Shown here: positions 31,568-38,795 of the stretch, piece by piece
Numbering within the stretch: position 1 is the stretch's first letter
Layout of the letters: each line of letters starts with the position of its first letter
Origin: Phycisphaera sp.
GTDB taxonomy: Bacteria; Planctomycetota; Phycisphaerae; Phycisphaerales; SM1A02
Length of the DNA stretch: 38,795 bases
Assembly (NCBI GenBank): GCA_016124975.1
Contig: WGMP01000057.1
Coordinates: 1-38,795, forward strand
Direction: 5' to 3'
Position numbers and translations under genes: made by a program
Notes under the pieces: generated by a model
Databases searched by the model: none
What the model saw: the letters and a program-made list of their open reading frames with translations, nothing else
What the model was told of the DNA's origin: nothing

Positions 31568-32002
31568 CTATCCGACCACCGCGATCGCTTTCACCTCGAC
31601 TGCGATCGGGGTCGGGAGGCTCGTAATCCCCAACGTCGTGCGCGTTGGGTTCGGGTTGCCCTCGCCCGCGAAGTACTCTGCGTACACGCGGTTGTAGGTC
31701 GGGAAGTCGTTCTTCATGTCGGTGAGGAACACCGTCACATCGACGAGGTTTGCCCACGGCACGCCCGCGTCGTCGAGCACCGCGCGCACATTGTCGAAGC
31801 ACGAGCGGCACTGTGCCTCGATGTCCTTCCCGGCGATTCGCCCGTCCGCGCCGAGCGTGACGCCTGGGATCTCCTTCGACCCCTTCTTGCGTGGGCCGAC
31901 GCCGGAGAGAAAGAGGAGGTTGCCGACGCGTTTCGCGTGCGGATACGCGCCGACCGGCTCAGGTGCGCGCGATGACACGATGGTGCCTTCGTTCTGGCTC
32001 AT
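31568..32002 (-). CDS. RidA-family protein, candidate 2-aminomuconate deaminase
   Basis: 144 residues, YjgF/YER057c/UK114 fold: GAYPHAKRVGNLLFLSGVGPR, DIEAQCRSCFDNVRAVLDDAG, LVDVTVFLTDMKNDFPTYNRVYAEYF, NPTRTTLGITSLPTPIAVEVKAIAV. The Arg in PTRTTLG aligns with the conserved active-site Arg of RidA. Characterised bacterial 2-aminomuconate deaminases (NbaF/AmnD type) belong to this family, and this gene is the last of an overlapping unit kmo-kynB-ridA (ATGA with the arylformamidase stop). It would hydrolyse 2-aminomuconate to 4-oxalocrotonate. A generic imine-deaminase role is the alternative. Confidence 0.85.
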   Translation of the reverse strand: MSQNEGTIVSSRAPEPVGAYPHAKRVGNLLFLSGVGPRKKGSKEIPGVTLGADGRIAGKDIEAQCRSCFDNVRAVLDDAGVPWANLVDVTVFLTDMKNDFPTYNRVYAEYFAGEGNPNPTRTTLGITSLPTPIAVEVKAIAVVG

Positions 32003-32649
32003 GCGAGGGAGCGTAGCACGGCGCGCACAGGGCTTGCGTCGAAGCCGACAAGGGGCAACGGCAGCGCGATCAGTTCGTATTCGCCTGCGGCGACACTCGC
32101 GAGCCGCAGACCCTCGAGGATCGACACGCCACGCGCGAGAAAGCGCTTGTGCGCCGGGAGATCCTTCGACTCCTGCACATCGACGCTCGGGGTGTCGACG
32201 CCGACGAGCGTCACGCCGCGGTCGGCGAGGAGATCGACGAGCGCTGGGTCGAGGCCCGCGAAGTCTGAGTTCCACGCGGTAAAGTTGGGGAATGTGCCCG
32301 TGTGGATGAGGACGCGCGGATGACGGATTGCGTCGAGCGAGAACTCGAGGTCCGCCGCACCGACGCGCATGCCGCCCGCGCGGCGCTCGGCACGCGCGTG
32401 CACGACATGGCACGGGCCGAGATAGCGCTCGAGCGGAAATGTCTCGATTCCCGCAGTGCCGCCGCCATAGTGGTTGACGCCGTCCGCGTGCGCGCCGAGA
32501 TGCACCGTCGCGCGCAAGGTTGAGAGCGTGACAGTCGCGCCGCCTTCGACCGCGCAGAGGACCTCGCGCGAGAGCGGCGTGTCACCCGGCCACACCGCAA
32601 TGTCGGGCGTGAGCGCGGGGGAGATGTCGATGATGGGGCGGTGCGTCAC
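31999..32649 (-). CDS. kynB: Arylformamidase (cyclase family, KynB type)
   Basis: 216 residues of the metal-dependent cyclase family, hydrolysing N-formylkynurenine to kynurenine and formate. Motifs: DISPALTPDIAVWPGDTP at the N-terminus, metal-binding HLGAHADGVNHYG (HxGTHxDxPxH-like) and GVDTPSVDVQES. It starts with GTG at 32649, overlapping the kmo stop (GTGA), and its own TGA overlaps the RidA ATG (ATGA). The tight overlap ties all three into one transcript and strengthens the kynurenine assignment over other cyclase-family roles. Confidence 0.9.
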   Translation of the reverse strand: MTHRPIIDISPALTPDIAVWPGDTPLSREVLCAVEGGATVTLSTLRATVHLGAHADGVNHYGGGTAGIETFPLERYLGPCHVVHARAERRAGGMRVGAADLEFSLDAIRHPRVLIHTGTFPNFTAWNSDFAGLDPALVDLLADRGVTLVGVDTPSVDVQESKDLPAHKRFLARGVSILEGLRLASVAAGEYELIALPLPLVGFDASPVRAVLRSLA

Positions 32650-34001
32650 GACGCTGCTCCGCGAACGAGCGCCACCATTGCGATGGCGACCACAGCGACG
32701 GCGATGCCGAACGCCACAACAGCGACCCGGCGAATCGCGCGGTCGTTCCCGGCACCGCGCGCCTTGGCCTCGCTGTACGGCACGGTCGAGAAGCTGACGA
32801 GGTCGTAGAGCGGCACGAAGGTCGCGGGCATGATGCGGTTGAGCGCGTGCTCGATCTTCTTCTTCCACTTGAAGCTGGCGCGGCCCGTGAGGTCGCGCAT
32901 CTCGATGAAGTTGCGAAGCGCCATGTCGGCGATCGCGTTCGCGTTCGCGATGCGCGCGCGTTCGTACGCCTTGAGCGCTTCCTCGACCGAAGGCGCGGTC
33001 GCCAGGGCGTCGACGAGCGCCTCGCAGTCCTCGAAGCTGGCGTTCGCGCCCTGTCCGTAGAACGGCACGATCGCGTGGGCCGCGTCGCCGATCAGCGCAA
33101 CGCGGCCGCGCGTCCACGGGCTGCAGCGGACCGTCACCATCGAGCCGACCGGGTTTCGCTCGAAATCCTCGGCCAAGGTCGGCATGAGCGGCACCGCGTC
33201 CGGGTAGACCTTGCGGAAGTGCGCGAGCGCGTCTGCACCCGACTTCACCGCAGCGAAGCTCGAGCCCGCGCCGTCGTGGCGCCAGAAGAGCGTGCAGGTG
33301 AAGGAGCCGTCGGGGTTCGGCAGCGCGATCATCATGCTCTCGCCGCGCGGCCAGATGTGGAGCGCGTTCGGCTCCATGGCGAACGGTGCGTGCGGGCCGG
33401 TCGCGACGGGCGGGATGTGGAGCTCCTTGTAGCCGTGGCCGAGGAACTCCTGCGAGTAGTCGAAGCGCTCTGTCTTCTGGAGCGCGCCGCGAACCGCGGA
33501 GTAGGCGCCGTCGGCGCCGACGACGAGATCGGCGGACGCGGTGCGCGAGGCGCCCGTCGCATCGTTCACGAAGGCGACCTCGCCCTTCGCGAAGTCGACC
33601 GACGCGCAGCGCTCGTCGAAGCGCACGGTCACATTCGGCTCGGCGGCGGCCGCGTCGAGCAGCGCGAGGTTGAGCGCGCTGCGCGAGACGGAGTTGATCG
33701 CGCGCGTCGGGTCGGCGGAGTAGGGCTGGTAGCCCGCGGCGCCCTCGACGGGGTGGACCATGCGTCCGCCCATGCGGATCGCGTCCTTCATCACCGCGTC
33801 CTCGAGGCCCGCGCGGCGGAGCGCCTTGATGCCGCGGGCGCTGATCGCGAGGTTGATCGAGCGGCCCGCCGCGAATCGCCTCGCGCGCGGATCGCTGCGG
33901 CGCTCGACGACCTCGACCTGCCAGCCCGCGCGGGCGAGATAGACGGCGAGGAGGCTGCCGGCGAGGCCGGCACCGACGATGAGGACGCGACGGCTGGACA
34001 C
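32646..34001 (-). CDS. kmo: Kynurenine 3-monooxygenase
   Basis: 451 residues, FAD-dependent aromatic hydroxylase converting kynurenine to 3-hydroxykynurenine with NADPH and O2. Motifs: dinucleotide site VLIVGAGLAGSLLAVYLARAG, the KMO-typical GRSINLAISARGIKALRRAGL, DLVVGADGAYSAVR (DG motif) and GRVALIGDAAHAIVPFYGQGANASFEDC (GD motif). The C-terminal FIEMRDLTGRASFKWKKKIEHAL is also KMO-like. Like eukaryotic KMO it ends with a hydrophobic helix (VAVVAFGIAVAVVAIAMVALV), suggesting membrane anchoring. It starts with GTG at 34001; a TAGGAT element lies 6 nt upstream. Divergent from kynU across a repeat-bearing gap. Confidence 0.95.
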   Translation of the reverse strand: MSSRRVLIVGAGLAGSLLAVYLARAGWQVEVVERRSDPRARRFAAGRSINLAISARGIKALRRAGLEDAVMKDAIRMGGRMVHPVEGAAGYQPYSADPTRAINSVSRSALNLALLDAAAAEPNVTVRFDERCASVDFAKGEVAFVNDATGASRTASADLVVGADGAYSAVRGALQKTERFDYSQEFLGHGYKELHIPPVATGPHAPFAMEPNALHIWPRGESMMIALPNPDGSFTCTLFWRHDGAGSSFAAVKSGADALAHFRKVYPDAVPLMPTLAEDFERNPVGSMVTVRCSPWTRGRVALIGDAAHAIVPFYGQGANASFEDCEALVDALATAPSVEEALKAYERARIANANAIADMALRNFIEMRDLTGRASFKWKKKIEHALNRIMPATFVPLYDLVSFSTVPYSEAKARGAGNDRAIRRVAVVAFGIAVAVVAIAMVALVRGAAS

Positions 34002-34007
34002 CGCCGC

Positions 34008-34013
34008 ATCCTA
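34008..34013 (-). promoter_or_regulatory. -10-like TAGGAT element before kmo
   Basis: Minus-strand TAGGAT, 6 nt (GCGGCG), then GTG at 34001. Mirror image of the kynU promoter on the other side of the gap. No Shine-Dalgarno. Confidence 0.5.
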
Positions 34014-34023
34014 TTGGAGAAAC

Positions 34024-34078
34024 GGTGCCAAGCACGTGCCGGGAGGTGCCGTGCACCAGTTGGCACGTGCTTGGCACC
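34024..34078. repeat. 55-bp double-hairpin repeat, copy 1
   Basis: Perfect 17-bp arms GGTGCCAAGCACGTGCC (34024-34040) and complement (34062-34078); the 21-nt loop contains a second inverted repeat GGTGC-CGT-GCACC. Nearly identical to 34173-34227. Sits 10 bp upstream of the kmo -10 element. Confidence 0.9.
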
Positions 34079-34172
34079 TCGCGCATCCGTGGGGCGCCCG
34101 TCACTTTCGATGGTTGCCGCGCAGTCTTGCGTCGGTCGCGCGCGAACGCCGCCTCGTTGCTGCCGGGAAAGC

Positions 34173-34227
34173 GGTGCCAAGCACGTGCCGGGAGGTGCCG
34201 TGCACCAGCTGGCACGTGCTTGGCACC
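34173..34227. repeat. 55-bp double-hairpin repeat, copy 2
   Basis: Same 17-bp arms (34173-34189, 34211-34227) and loop as copy 1 with one base difference. Lies 10 bp upstream of the kynU -10 element. Thus each divergent promoter has one copy at the same distance. Confidence 0.9.
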
Positions 34228-34237
34228 GTTTCCGCGA

Positions 34238-34243
34238 TAGGCT
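34238..34243 (+). promoter_or_regulatory. -10-like TAGGCT element before kynU
   Basis: TAGGCT, 6 nt (GCGGAC), then ATG 34250. No Shine-Dalgarno; consistent with a leaderless mRNA. Confidence 0.5.
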
Positions 34244-34249
34244 GCGGAC

Positions 34250-35545
34250 ATGGCCACGCTGACCGCAGCCGATCTCTCCCACGACCGCGACTTCGCCCGT
34301 TCACTCGACGCGCAGGACGAACTGGCGTCGTTCCGCGCCCGCTTCACGCTTCCGCTCAGGCGGCCCGACGACATCTACTTCGTCGGAAGCTCGCTTGGCC
34401 CGATGCCGCTCGCCGCGCGCGCGCTCGTGAACGAGGAGCTCGACGACTGGGCCGGCCTTGGCGTGGCGGGGCACCTCGGCGCGCGCCGCCCGTGGTTCAG
34501 CTACCACGAGCAGCTGCGCGGCCCGCTCGCGAGGCTCGTCGGCGCGCGCGAGCACGAGGTCGTGGCGATGAATTCGCTCACCGCAAACCTGCACTTCCTG
34601 ATGACGACCTTCTATCGCCCGAGCGGGCGCCGCACGAAGCTCCTCATCGAGAAGGGCGCCTTCCCGAGCGACACCTACGCCGTCATGTCGCATGTCGCCG
34701 CGCGCGGCCTCGACGCGAACGCCGAGGTCGTCGAGATCGCGCCGCGCGCGGGCGAGTGGACGCTGCGCGAGGAGGACATCGAGCGCACGATCGCTGAGCT
34801 CGGCGACACGCTCGCGCTCGCGCTTCTCCCGGGGGTCCAGTACCGCACGGGGCAGGCGCTCGACATCGCGCGCCTCACGCGCGCGGTGCACGCGGTCGGC
34901 GCCCGCTGCGGCTGGGACCTCGCGCACGCCGCGGGAAACCTGGCGCTCTCGCTCCACGACTCGAACGCCGACTTCGCGGCGTGGTGCTCGTACAAGTATC
35001 TCAACTCGGGCCCAGGCGCCGTCGCGGGCGCGTTCATCCACGAGCGCCATGTACGCGACACCACGCTGCCGCGCCACGCGGGCTGGTGGGGGAACGACCC
35101 GAAGACGCGCTTCCGCATGGAGGATCGCTTCGTTCCCACGCAGCACGCCGACGCGTGGAGCCTTTCGAACCCGCCGATCCTCGCCGTCGCGCCGCTCATC
35201 GCGAGCCTCGCCGAGTTCGATGCGGCGGGCATGGCACGCCTCCGTGCGAAGAGCGCGCTGATGACCGCGCTCCTCGAGTTCCGCCTGCGCGACCTTCGCG
35301 GGCTCGAGATCATCACGCCCGCATCGGGCGCCGCGCGCGGCGCGCAGCTGTCGCTTCTGATCGCGAAGGACGCCCACGCGCGCTACGAGGCGTTCAAGGC
35401 CGCGGGCCTCGCGTGCGACTACCGCGAGTCGGGCCGCGGCGTCGCAGGCGAGGGCATCGTGCGCCTCGCGCCTGCGCCGCTCTTCAACACATTCGACGAG
35501 GTGTGGCGCGCGGCGGAGATCGTGCGGACCGCGCTGCGCGGATGA
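34250..35545 (+). CDS. kynU: Kynureninase
   Basis: 431 residues, PLP-dependent fold-type I enzyme cleaving 3-hydroxykynurenine (or kynurenine) to 3-hydroxyanthranilate (anthranilate) and alanine. Landmarks: YFVGSSLGPMPLAA, MNSLTANLHFLMTTFYRP, the DLAHAAGNLAL motif with the PLP-binding Asp, and WCSYKYLNSGPGAVAGAFIHERH with Schiff-base Lys249. Then GWWGNDPKTRFRM and the small C-terminal domain ending IVRLAPAPLFNTFDEVWRA. Monocistronic, divergent from kmo, convergent with the decarboxylase gene 27 bp downstream. Confidence 0.97.
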   Translation: MATLTAADLSHDRDFARSLDAQDELASFRARFTLPLRRPDDIYFVGSSLGPMPLAARALVNEELDDWAGLGVAGHLGARRPWFSYHEQLRGPLARLVGAREHEVVAMNSLTANLHFLMTTFYRPSGRRTKLLIEKGAFPSDTYAVMSHVAARGLDANAEVVEIAPRAGEWTLREEDIERTIAELGDTLALALLPGVQYRTGQALDIARLTRAVHAVGARCGWDLAHAAGNLALSLHDSNADFAAWCSYKYLNSGPGAVAGAFIHERHVRDTTLPRHAGWWGNDPKTRFRMEDRFVPTQHADAWSLSNPPILAVAPLIASLAEFDAAGMARLRAKSALMTALLEFRLRDLRGLEIITPASGAARGAQLSLLIAKDAHARYEAFKAAGLACDYRESGRGVAGEGIVRLAPAPLFNTFDEVWRAAEIVRTALRG

Positions 35546-35572
35546 GGTGCGGCGCGCATCAGTTTCCGCGCT

Positions 35573-36619
35573 TCAGATCCCCAGGAACTCCTCGGCCGTT
35601 CCCGCGAGCATCCGCGCGCGGTCGCGATCGCCGACGCCCGCCATCGACTTGATCATCGCGCCCGCCACGCGCTCGCCGAGCGGGAACGGATAGTCGCTGC
35701 CGAGGGCGAGGCGATCCGCACCCACGCGATCGAGCAGGAATCGCAGCGCGACCTCGTCGTGGACGAGCGTGTCGAAGTAGAAGCGCCGCATCTGCTCGAG
35801 CGGATCGACCGCGCAGTCGACGGCGCAGAGGTCGGGCCGCTCGTGGAAACCGTGCGCGATGCGGCCGATCGTGAACGCAAGGCTTCCGCCGCCGTGCGCG
35901 AGGCACACCTTGAGTGCGGGTAGCCTCGCGAGCACGCCGCCGAACATCAGCGAGCACGCCGCGCGCGCCGTCTCCGCAGGCATGCCCACGAGCCACGGCA
36001 GCCAGTACTTCTGCATCGCGGACTGGCCCATCATGTTCCACGGGTGGATGAAGACGGGCACGCCCCGTCGCGCGCAGTGCTCGAAGAACGGAAAGAGCTC
36101 GGGCGAGTCGAGGTTGAGCTCGACGACCGAGTCGCCGCCCTTCGCGCGGCGGTGCGCGTTCACGTTCGACCCGATCTCGACGCCGCGCATGCCGAGCCCG
36201 TCGATCGCGCGGTCGAGCTCGCGGCACGCGAGGTCTGTGTCCTGGAGCGGCACCGTCGCGAGCCCCGCGAAGCGCGACGGGTGGGCCCGCACGACGCCCG
36301 CGATGTGGTCGTTGAGATGCATCGCAAGCTCGAGCGCCGCCTGCGCGGGCTGGTGATACGAGAACATCACGGGCACGGTCGACAGCACCTGCATGTCGAT
36401 GCCGCCCTCGTCGCAGTCGCGGATGCGCGCGGCGGCGTCCCAGCAGTTCGCCTCGATGTCGCGGAAGTGGCGTCCGTCGATCGTGAGCCGCGCGCAGTCG
36501 CAACCCGATGCGCCGCGGCCGAGATGCTCGATCGCGAGCCACCCGCGCGTGCCCGCCTTCTCCGCGAGGTCGGGCCACGACGGAGGAAGGATGTGGGTGT
36601 GGAGGTCGATCGTGCGCAT
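35573..36619 (-). CDS. 2-amino-3-carboxymuconate-6-semialdehyde decarboxylase (ACMSD)
   Basis: 348 residues, amidohydrolase-fold zinc enzyme. Motifs: H7 and H9 in [13 protein letters not shown], the Arg/Trp-rich early region ([10 protein letters not shown]), [36 protein letters not shown] with a zinc His, CLAHGGGS, and [11 protein letters not shown] with the catalytic Asp. It removes CO2 from the ring-opened 3-hydroxyanthranilate product, diverting it from quinolinate to catabolism. That function agrees with the ALDH and RidA genes nearby. Single minus-strand gene between kynU and kup; GGATAATCT lies about 15-20 nt upstream of the ATG as a -10 candidate. Confidence 0.94.
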   Translation of the reverse strand: MRTIDLHTHILPPSWPDLAEKAGTRGWLAIEHLGRGASGCDCARLTIDGRHFRDIEANCWDAAARIRDCDEGGIDMQVLSTVPVMFSYHQPAQAALELAMHLNDHIAGVVRAHPSRFAGLATVPLQDTDLACRELDRAIDGLGMRGVEIGSNVNAHRRAKGGDSVVELNLDSPELFPFFEHCARRGVPVFIHPWNMMGQSAMQKYWLPWLVGMPAETARAACSLMFGGVLARLPALKVCLAHGGGSLAFTIGRIAHGFHERPDLCAVDCAVDPLEQMRRFYFDTLVHDEVALRFLLDRVGADRLALGSDYPFPLGERVAGAMIKSMAGVGDRDRARMLAGTAEEFLGI

Positions 36620-36634
36620 GGGTGGCGTTTCCGC

Positions 36635-36642
36635 AGATTATC
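36635..36642 (-). promoter_or_regulatory. -10-like GATAATCT element before ACMSD
   Basis: Minus-strand GATAAT/TAATCT located 15-17 nt upstream of the ATG at 36619, close to the sigma70 consensus TATAAT. It would give a leader of roughly 8-10 nt. Confidence 0.35.
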
Positions 36643-36687
36643 CGCTTCCCCGCGCGGTGGTCGCGCGCCCATGGCGTGACATGGACG

Positions 36688-36695
36688 GCTACACT
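36688..36695 (+). promoter_or_regulatory. -10-like GCTACACT element before kup
   Basis: Identical octamer to 21103-21110. TACACT ends 13 nt before GTG 36709. Confidence 0.4.
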
Positions 36696-36708
36696 CCGCC
36701 GCTCAGCC

Positions 36709-38625
36709 GTGTCGCAGAGCCGAGCCCAGCATCTCTCCCCCAAGGCCTACGCGGCGCTTGCCATCGGTGCCATCGGAGTCGTCTTCGGGGACATCGGCAC
36801 GAGCCCGCTGTACGCCCTCAAGGAGTCCTTCGCGCACCTCCGGCAGCACGGGGAGTCGGTCGACGAGGTCTACATCCGCGGAATCCTGTCGATCGTCTTC
36901 TGGCTCCTCGTCTTCGTCGTCAACATCAAGTACATCTTCGTCATCACCCGCGCGTCGAATCGCGGCGAAGGCGGAACCTTCGCGCTGCTGTCGCTGATCC
37001 CTCGGGGGCTGAGCGCGCAGTCGCGCCGGAGCCGCTTCTACTTCTCGATGATCGCCATCTTCGGCGCCGGGCTCCTCTTCGGAGACGGAGTCATCACGCC
37101 GTCGATTTCGGTGCTCTCGGCGATGGAAGGGCTCGAGTACCAGAATCCGGCGCTGAAGCCCGCGGTGATCCCGCTGACGCTTGTCATCCTCATCGGCCTC
37201 TTCTACTTCCAGCAGTTCGGCACGGCGAAGATCGCCAGGTTCTTCGGCCCGGTCATGTGCGTCTGGTTCAGCACGCTCGGCGTGCTTGGGCTGATCGCCA
37301 TCCTCGAGCGCCCTGAGGTGCTGCGCGCGCTCAACCCCATGTACGCGATCTGGCTGATCCAGGAGCACCCGATCGAGGTGTTCCTGCTGCTCGGCTCGAT
37401 CGTCCTCTGCGTGACGGGCGCAGAGGCGCTGTATGCCGACATGGGCCACTTCGGGATCAAGCCCATCCGCATCGGCTGGTACCTCCTTGTCGGACCTGGG
37501 CTCGTCCTCAACTACTTCGGGCAGGGCGCGCTGCTCCTCAACACGCTCGACGCGAGTGGCGGGACGGTGCCCGAGGACTTCCATCCGTTCTGGAAACTCG
37601 TCCCCGACCTCCTGGTGTACCCGATGATCGCGCTTGCGGCGGCCGCGACCATCATCGCGAGCCAGGCGCTCATCTCGGGGGTGTTCTCGCTGGCACGCCA
37701 GGCCATCCGCCTCAGCATGCTGCCGCGGCTCGAGACCATTCACACGAGCGGCGAGCAGGAGGGCCAGATCTACATCCCCTCGCTCAACGGCATCCTGCTG
37801 GTCTCGTGTCTGTTCACGGTGCTGCTCTTCCCTTCCTCGTCGAAGCTCGCGGCCGCCTACGGCATCGCCGTGACGCTCGACATGATGATCACGACGATCA
37901 TCTTCGCCGCGGTTGCGCGTCGCTTCTGGCGCTGGCGAAGGCGGTGGGTGATCTTGGTCGCGGGCAGCTTCCTGCTCGTCGACGCGCTCCTCGCGGGGGC
38001 GAACATGCTCAAGTTCTTCTCGGGCGGTTGGTTCGCGCTCGCCATTGCCGTCATGGCCTTCGTGGTGATGTCGACCTGGGTGCAGGGGACCTACATCGTC
38101 GGCCGCAAGCTCGCCGAGGAGACCCAGTCGATCCATGACTTCCTCGCGAAGCTCTGGACCGAGGCGATCCCGCGGGTTCCGGGCACCGCGGTGTTCCTCA
38201 CCACGAACTACAACACGCCGCTCGCGCTGAAGCACTTCGTCGAGCACGCGCATGTGCTGCACGAGCGGGTGGTGCTCATGACGATCGTCTCCTCGAACCT
38301 TCCCGTCGTGCCCGCCGCGCGACAGGTGCGCGTCGAGTGGCTGCCCGACGGCGTGTGGAAGATCACGGCGCTCTGCGGCTTCATGGAGAGCCCGAACATC
38401 CCGCGGCTCCTCGAGCGCGCGCGGCAGTACGGGTTCGAGTTCGATCCGGAGCAGACGACCTACTTCGCGCGCAGGACCTCCGTGGTGCCGACGGGAGACG
38501 CGAAGATGGCGGGCTGGCGCAAGCGCCTCTACTCGATGCTCGCGCGCAACTCCGCGGATGCGACGCGCTCGTTCAGCCTGCCGCCCGACCGCGTGGTCGA
38601 CTTCGGCGCGCAGGTCGAGCTGTAG
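36709..38625 (+). CDS. kup: KUP-family potassium uptake transporter
   Basis: 638 residues with about twelve membrane helices. The family signature opens the protein: AYAALAIGAIGVVFGDIGTSPLYALKESF. Others are GILSIVFWLLVFVVNIKYI, GEGGTFALLSL, GLLFGDGVITPSISVLSAMEGL, GAEALYADMGHFG and YFGQGALLL. The hydrophilic C-terminal domain (from about residue 475) contains VPGTAVFLTTNYNTPLALKHFVEHAHVLHERVVLMTI, also typical. Imports K+ with H+. GTG 36709 is chosen, giving MSQSRAQHLSPKAY directly before the first helix; the frame is open to 36508 but that part is antisense to ACMSD. Confidence 0.95.
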   Translation: MSQSRAQHLSPKAYAALAIGAIGVVFGDIGTSPLYALKESFAHLRQHGESVDEVYIRGILSIVFWLLVFVVNIKYIFVITRASNRGEGGTFALLSLIPRGLSAQSRRSRFYFSMIAIFGAGLLFGDGVITPSISVLSAMEGLEYQNPALKPAVIPLTLVILIGLFYFQQFGTAKIARFFGPVMCVWFSTLGVLGLIAILERPEVLRALNPMYAIWLIQEHPIEVFLLLGSIVLCVTGAEALYADMGHFGIKPIRIGWYLLVGPGLVLNYFGQGALLLNTLDASGGTVPEDFHPFWKLVPDLLVYPMIALAAAATIIASQALISGVFSLARQAIRLSMLPRLETIHTSGEQEGQIYIPSLNGILLVSCLFTVLLFPSSSKLAAAYGIAVTLDMMITTIIFAAVARRFWRWRRRWVILVAGSFLLVDALLAGANMLKFFSGGWFALAIAVMAFVVMSTWVQGTYIVGRKLAEETQSIHDFLAKLWTEAIPRVPGTAVFLTTNYNTPLALKHFVEHAHVLHERVVLMTIVSSNLPVVPAARQVRVEWLPDGVWKITALCGFMESPNIPRLLERARQYGFEFDPEQTTYFARRTSVVPTGDAKMAGWRKRLYSMLARNSADATRSFSLPPDRVVDFGAQVEL

Positions 38626-38656
38626 GCGCGGGTCCAGGCACCCAAGCGATCAAGCA

Positions 38657-38795
38657 CCAGAGGGAGCCGCCGCAGCGGCGACCGCTCAAGTCACGCGCCG
38701 TTCCCGCCAGAGGGAGCCGCCGCAGCGGCGACCGCTCAAGTCACGCGCCGTTCCCGCCAGAGGGAGCCGCCGCAGCGGCGACCGCTCAAGTCACG
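38657..38795. repeat. 50-bp tandem repeat array, truncated by window end
   Basis: Three units with period exactly 50 bp (equivalent points 38661, 38711, 38761), starting 31 bp after the kup stop; the third is cut by the window edge. Each contains CCAGAGGGAGCCGCCGCAGC followed by GGCGACCGCTCAAG, with the dyad CGCCGC-A-GCGGCG. The core recurs once at 16757-16794. Units are identical throughout, so it is not a CRISPR array. Confidence 0.92.

Noticed and set aside
38657-38795. CRISPR array
   Set aside because: The whole 50-bp period is identical between units, so there are no unique spacers. No cas gene is nearby.

Overview
The window is high-GC (about 70 % by eye), densely coded DNA that looks like Planctomycetota, most likely class Phycisphaerae. 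The lineage call is an inference. It rests on a secreted protein ending in a PAPGA-LLGLAGLAG-RRRR type sorting tail (8,000-8,081), dockerin-like Ca-binding repeats on exported proteins (13.9 kb and 28.5 kb), a divergent ECF-like sigma factor, and a signal peptidase I with a very large insertion. No rRNA, tRNA, integrase, transposase or CRISPR array was seen.

Layout. 0.2-1.4 kb: a toxin-antitoxin pair (Phd/YefM-like antitoxin with a Lys-Pro tract, PIN/VapC toxin) followed by 19-bp tandem repeats. 1.7-3.9 kb: alpha and beta E1 subunits of a 2-oxoacid dehydrogenase. 4.1-7.1 kb: two related HTH plus helical-repeat proteins, each preceded by the same TGAA-N6-TTCA palindrome at nearly the same distance, and a small secreted protein translationally coupled to the second. 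7.4-12 kb: a PEP-CTERM-like secreted protein, Tag glycosylase, a leucine-dehydrogenase-type enzyme with a Cys-rich tail, and a long acyl-CoA dehydrogenase. 12.1-14.8 kb: ECF-like sigma factor, MntA/HepT toxin-antitoxin pair, and a secreted dockerin/FGE-sulfatase-domain protein. 15.0-16.7 kb: two divergent crotonase-fold enzymes. 16.9-24.4 kb: housekeeping genes (YggS-like PLP protein, gpmI, der, RicT/PSP1-like protein, lepB). 24.4-28.6 kb: an unrecognised large exported protein and an FG-GAP/VCBS repeat protein with a terminal dockerin. 28.7-36.6 kb: a tryptophan/kynurenine degradation locus. 36.7-38.6 kb: a KUP potassium transporter, then a 50-bp tandem repeat running off the window end.

The kynurenine locus supplies arylformamidase, kynurenine 3-monooxygenase, kynureninase, aminocarboxymuconate-semialdehyde decarboxylase, aminomuconate-semialdehyde dehydrogenase and a RidA-family candidate aminomuconate deaminase. 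An SDR and a GNAT acetyltransferase sit in the same transcription units. Tryptophan dioxygenase and 3-hydroxyanthranilate dioxygenase are not in the window. LeuDH, acyl-CoA dehydrogenase and the crotonases could serve branched-chain amino-acid breakdown, but this is only suggested by proximity.

Two features cut across the gene list. Many genes lack a Shine-Dalgarno sequence and instead have a TANNNT hexamer ending about 6-10 nt before the start codon, which suggests leaderless transcription; others (5564, 7389, 12111, 13774, 29468) have clear Shine-Dalgarno sites. The HTH/helical-repeat pair with its coupled secreted product is the best candidate here for an undescribed system, because its architecture is reminiscent of peptide-sensing regulators.
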